Part shown: positions 50,243-52,534 of the stretch, one piece after another
Numbering within the stretch: position 1 is the stretch's first letter
How the letters are laid out: each line of letters opens with the position of its first letter
Source of the DNA: Mycobacterium sp. WUMAC-067
GTDB taxonomy: Bacteria > Actinomycetota > Actinomycetes > Mycobacteriales > Mycobacteriaceae
Length of the DNA stretch: 52,534 bases
Direction of reading: 5' to 3'
NCBI RefSeq assembly: GCF_020217485.1
Contig: NZ_JAEKMI010000032.1
Coordinates: forward strand, 1-52,534
The notes under the pieces: generated by a model
Database searches by the model: none
The model's input: only the letters and a program-made list of their open reading frames with translations
Told to the model about the DNA's origin: nothing
Position numbers and translations under genes: made by a program

Positions 50243-51103
50243 TCAGCCGATCGGGTTCACGCCGTTGAGCGCCACCCACACGCCGATACCGGCGGCGACG
50301 CCGGCCAGCAGCGCGACGAAGGACCCGATGAACGGCCGATGGGCCCAGCCCCGGCGCGCGTCGAGACCGTAGCGGCCGGGTCCGCACAAGATGACCGCGG
50401 CGGCCATGGCGATGAGGGTGAGCTGGTATTCGTGCCCCTCGGGCAGGAAGAACGAGAAGGTGTGGGTGTGCGGCCGCGCCGAGACGGTGGCCAACAGACC
50501 GTTGATCAAAAATGCCAGCGCGCCGGCCGCGGCCAGCGGCGTGAACAGGCCCAGCACCAGCAGCACACCGGCCACCAGCTCGCCGCCGGCGCTCACGTAG
50601 GCGAGGATGTCGGCGTGCTGGTAGCCGACGTCGGACAGTGAGTTCCTGAAGCCGGTCACTCCCGAGCCGCCCCACCAGCCGAACAGCTTCTGCAGACCGT
50701 GGGCGCCGAGCACCACTCCCAGCCCGACCCGCAACACCAGCAAACCGAGGTGCTGGGTTCCGCGCCGGCCGACGTCGTGCAACCGGTCGTCGTGCTCGTC
50801 CTCGGCGATCTCCACGGAGTCGGGCGCCGCGTGCCGGGCGGCCGAATGCGGCTGGACATACGGCAGCGGCTCCTGGTGTTCCAGCAGGTTGTAACCCCCG
50901 GCCCCGGACCCGGCCATCGCCGCGGCGGCGCCGTAGGGGATGACGGTGGTGGTCCCCGTTGACGGGTTGAAGTCGCCGGGGTAGCCGACCGGCGTCAGAT
51001 CATCTTCGGGGTCGACCAGACGCGCCGAGGCGGGGCGTCCCGGGGTCGGCTCCGGGGATTCGCCGGGCCGCTGCCAATCTGCGTCATTCGGTTGACTGGT
51101 CAC
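50243..51103 (-). CDS. doxX: DoxX-family membrane protein
   Basis: A 286-residue protein. The first 115 residues are a hydrophilic Pro/Gly/Asp-rich cytoplasmic extension. A four-helix DoxX domain follows (LGLLVLRVGLGVVLGAHGLQKLFGWWGG, VSAGGELVAGVLLVLGLFTPL) and then a final helix near residue 265. M. tuberculosis DoxX (Rv3005c) forms a membrane-associated oxidoreductase complex with SodA and SseA that links radical detoxification and thiol metabolism. GTG at 51103 begins the gene without a clear Shine-Dalgarno. It is divergent from lppZ. Confidence 0.9.
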   Translation of the reverse strand: MTSQPNDADWQRPGESPEPTPGRPASARLVDPEDDLTPVGYPGDFNPSTGTTTVIPYGAAAAMAGSGAGGYNLLEHQEPLPYVQPHSAARHAAPDSVEIAEDEHDDRLHDVGRRGTQHLGLLVLRVGLGVVLGAHGLQKLFGWWGGSGVTGFRNSLSDVGYQHADILAYVSAGGELVAGVLLVLGLFTPLAAAGALAFLINGLLATVSARPHTHTFSFFLPEGHEYQLTLIAMAAAVILCGPGRYGLDARRGWAHRPFIGSFVALLAGVAAGIGVWVALNGVNPIG

Positions 51104-51357
51104 GGGAGTCAGGGTAAGGGCAGATGGCCCCCGAATTGGGGATTTGAGCGGCGCTTTCGCCAGGCAATCGGCGGTTTGACCGCCAAATACGCCCGGATCG
51201 GTCCGAAATTGGCCCCCGAGCCGGTCTGGAGGGCCCCGACGGCACGATTCGACGCCCGGCGGCGACGGCCGGAAAGTGGGACCCGATCGAGTTTTCGGCG
51301 GCGGGCAAGCGGGACGTGTGTGGCGGCGGCGCAGGCGATGTCCGTAGCCTGACGGTC

Positions 51358-52488
51358 ATGCGACTAGGGCGATCGGGGCGGTCGGTTCGGCGCGGGCTCG
51401 CCGCGCTGTGTGCCCTCGTGCTGGTGACGAGCGGGTGCGCGCGCTTCAACGACGCGCAATCACAACCGTTCACCACCGCCCCGGAATTGAAGCCGCAGCC
51501 CAGCTCGACGCCTCCCCCGCCGCCGCCGCTGCCGCCCACCCCGTTCCCGAAGGCCTGCCCGGCGCCGGGCGTCATGCAGGGCTGCCTGGAGAGCACCAGC
51601 GGCCTGATCATGGGGCCCGACAGCAAAACCGCGCTGGTCGCCGAGCGCACCACCGGCGCGGTCAAGGAGATCTCGGTCAGCGCCGAGCCGAAGGTGAAGA
51701 TGGTCATTCCCGTCGACCCGTCCGGGGATGGCGGGCTGATGGACATCGTGCTCTCACCCACCTACACCCAAGACCGCCTGATGTACGCCTACGTCAGCAC
51801 TCCGACCGACAACCGGGTCATCCGGATCGCCGACGGCGACATCCCGAAGGACATCCTGACCGGAATCCCCAAGGGCGCCACCGGCAACGCCGGGGCGTTG
51901 ATCTTCACCAGTCCCACCACGCTGGTCGTGCTGACCGGCGACGCCGGTAACCCGGCGATGGCCGCCGACCCCAATTCGCTGGCCGGCAAGGTGCTGCGCA
52001 TCGAGCAGCCGACCACCATCGGTCAGGCGCCGCCGACCACGGCGCTGTCCGGCGTGGGTTCGGGCGGCGGCTTGTGCATCGACCCGGTGGACGGCTCGCT
52101 GTATGTCGCCGACCGCACGCCGACCGCAGATCGGTTGCAGCGCATCACCAAAACGTCGGACGTCTCCACGGTGTGGACCTGGCCGGACAAACCCGGCGTG
52201 GCCGGATGCGCGGCGATGGACGGCACGGTGCTGGTCAACCTGATCAACACCAAACTGACGGTGGCGGTCCGGCTGGCTCCGACCACGGGTGCGGTCACCG
52301 GTGAACCCGACGTCGTCCGCAAAGACACCCACGCGCACGCGTGGGCGCTACGCATGTCACCCGATGGAAACGTCTGGGGCGCAACCGTAAACAAGACGGC
52401 GGGCGACGCCGAGAAGCTGGACGACGTGGTGTTCCCGCTCTTCCCGCAGGGCGGTGGCTTCCCCCGCAACAACGACGACAAGACGTAG
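51358..52488 (+). CDS. lppZ: Lipoprotein LppZ, beta-propeller type
   Basis: A 376-residue exported lipoprotein. The signal peptide (MRLGRSGRSVRRGLAALCALV) ends in the lipobox TSGC, giving lipidated Cys27. A Pro-rich linker (PPPPPPLPPTPFP) follows. The mature domain resembles the glucose/sorbosone dehydrogenase beta-propeller fold, with repeated blades such as GGLMDIVLSPTYTQDRLMYAYVS and GGLCIDPVDGSLYVADRT. It corresponds to Rv3006. Enzymatic activity is unproven. ATG at 51358 lies just after a possible -10 (TAGCCT), so the message may have a very short leader. Confidence 0.92.
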   Translation: MRLGRSGRSVRRGLAALCALVLVTSGCARFNDAQSQPFTTAPELKPQPSSTPPPPPPLPPTPFPKACPAPGVMQGCLESTSGLIMGPDSKTALVAERTTGAVKEISVSAEPKVKMVIPVDPSGDGGLMDIVLSPTYTQDRLMYAYVSTPTDNRVIRIADGDIPKDILTGIPKGATGNAGALIFTSPTTLVVLTGDAGNPAMAADPNSLAGKVLRIEQPTTIGQAPPTTALSGVGSGGGLCIDPVDGSLYVADRTPTADRLQRITKTSDVSTVWTWPDKPGVAGCAAMDGTVLVNLINTKLTVAVRLAPTTGAVTGEPDVVRKDTHAHAWALRMSPDGNVWGATVNKTAGDAEKLDDVVFPLFPQGGGFPRNNDDKT

Positions 52489-52506
52489 CGCGGGCCAGCC
52501 CATTTT

Positions 52507-52529
52507 CGCGAAAGTGCAACTGGCGACGC
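52507..52529. repeat. Short dispersed repeat, copy 2 (inverted)
   Basis: The reverse complement of this segment matches positions 6-28 at 21 of 23 bases. It lies 18 bases after the lppZ stop. Nothing else is recognisable after lppZ. Confidence 0.45.
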
Positions 52530-52534
52530 ATTTG

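Noticed and set aside
51170..51184. Small palindrome GGCGGT-TTG-ACCGCC between doxX and lppZ as operator
   Set aside because: Six-base GC arms with a 3-base centre are expected by chance in this composition, and no second site or promoter element supports it.

Overview
The window is a GC-rich chromosomal segment from a slow-growing, non-tuberculous Mycobacterium; the M. avium complex or a relative is the best guess. Most genes follow the order I remember for M. tuberculosis H37Rv from fpg/rnc (about Rv2924c) to lppZ (about Rv3006). Typical markers are sepIVA, hupB with its lysine-rich tail, the F420 gene fbiD, a mycofactocin-type SDR, ilvBNC, and a DoxX plus LppZ pair. GTG and TTG starts and 4-base GTGA overlaps are common. 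No insertion sequence, prophage or CRISPR array is seen. Statements about gene order in other species are from memory, not from a search.

Layout. 1-3.0 kb: mutM, rnc, a DUF177 gene and sepIVA, all on the minus strand. 3.4-6.4 kb: a two-gene accessory module, a COG0701/DUF318 permease behind a perfect CsoR-like palindrome and a ThDP-dependent decarboxylase-like enzyme, with what may be the tail of a lost amidohydrolase gene. It lies where M. tuberculosis carries its large PDIM/PGL lipid locus. 6.5-16.4 kb: coaD, rsmD, VKOR, DsbA, lipN, an aldo/keto reductase, a secreted HNH nuclease, recG, a FakA/DAK2 protein and rpmB. 16.6-22.9 kb: an accessory island between rpmB and ung. It holds two SDRs on the minus strand facing a plus-strand operon (SnoaL-like, sulfotransferase, DUF1214, SDR), and ends in a decayed quinone-reductase-type gene with an internal deletion.

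22.9-32.3 kb: ung, thiL, a DUF3515 gene, ddl, gpsA, fbiD, ppk1, mutT1 and hupB. 32.5-38.6 kb: leuD-leuC opposite an IclR regulator, an F420/FMN split-barrel protein, tRNA-Gln, tRNA-Glu, gltX and an FAH-family hydrolase. 38.6-41.4 kb: an intergenic 56-bp-period repeat followed by two tandem MFS transporters. 41.4-46 kb: leuB, serA, an FAD oxidoreductase and a WrbA-type flavodoxin. 46.1-49.7 kb: ilvB-ilvN-ilvC with a leader that looks like a complete transcription attenuator. It has a 10-codon leader peptide containing Leu-Val-Val-Ile, alternative hairpins and a U-tract terminator. 49.8-52.5 kb: cfp6, doxX and lppZ.

The main functional theme is branched-chain amino acid synthesis: leuCD, leuB and ilvBNC, with a candidate IclR regulator and the attenuator. 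Smaller groups are oxidative DNA and nucleotide repair (mutM, ung, mutT1), envelope disulfide formation (VKOR-DsbA) and F420 chemistry (fbiD, split-barrel protein). The most novel-looking parts are the permease behind the CsoR-like palindrome, the sulfotransferase/DUF1214/SDR operon, and the palindromes between lipN and the aldo/keto reductase gene.
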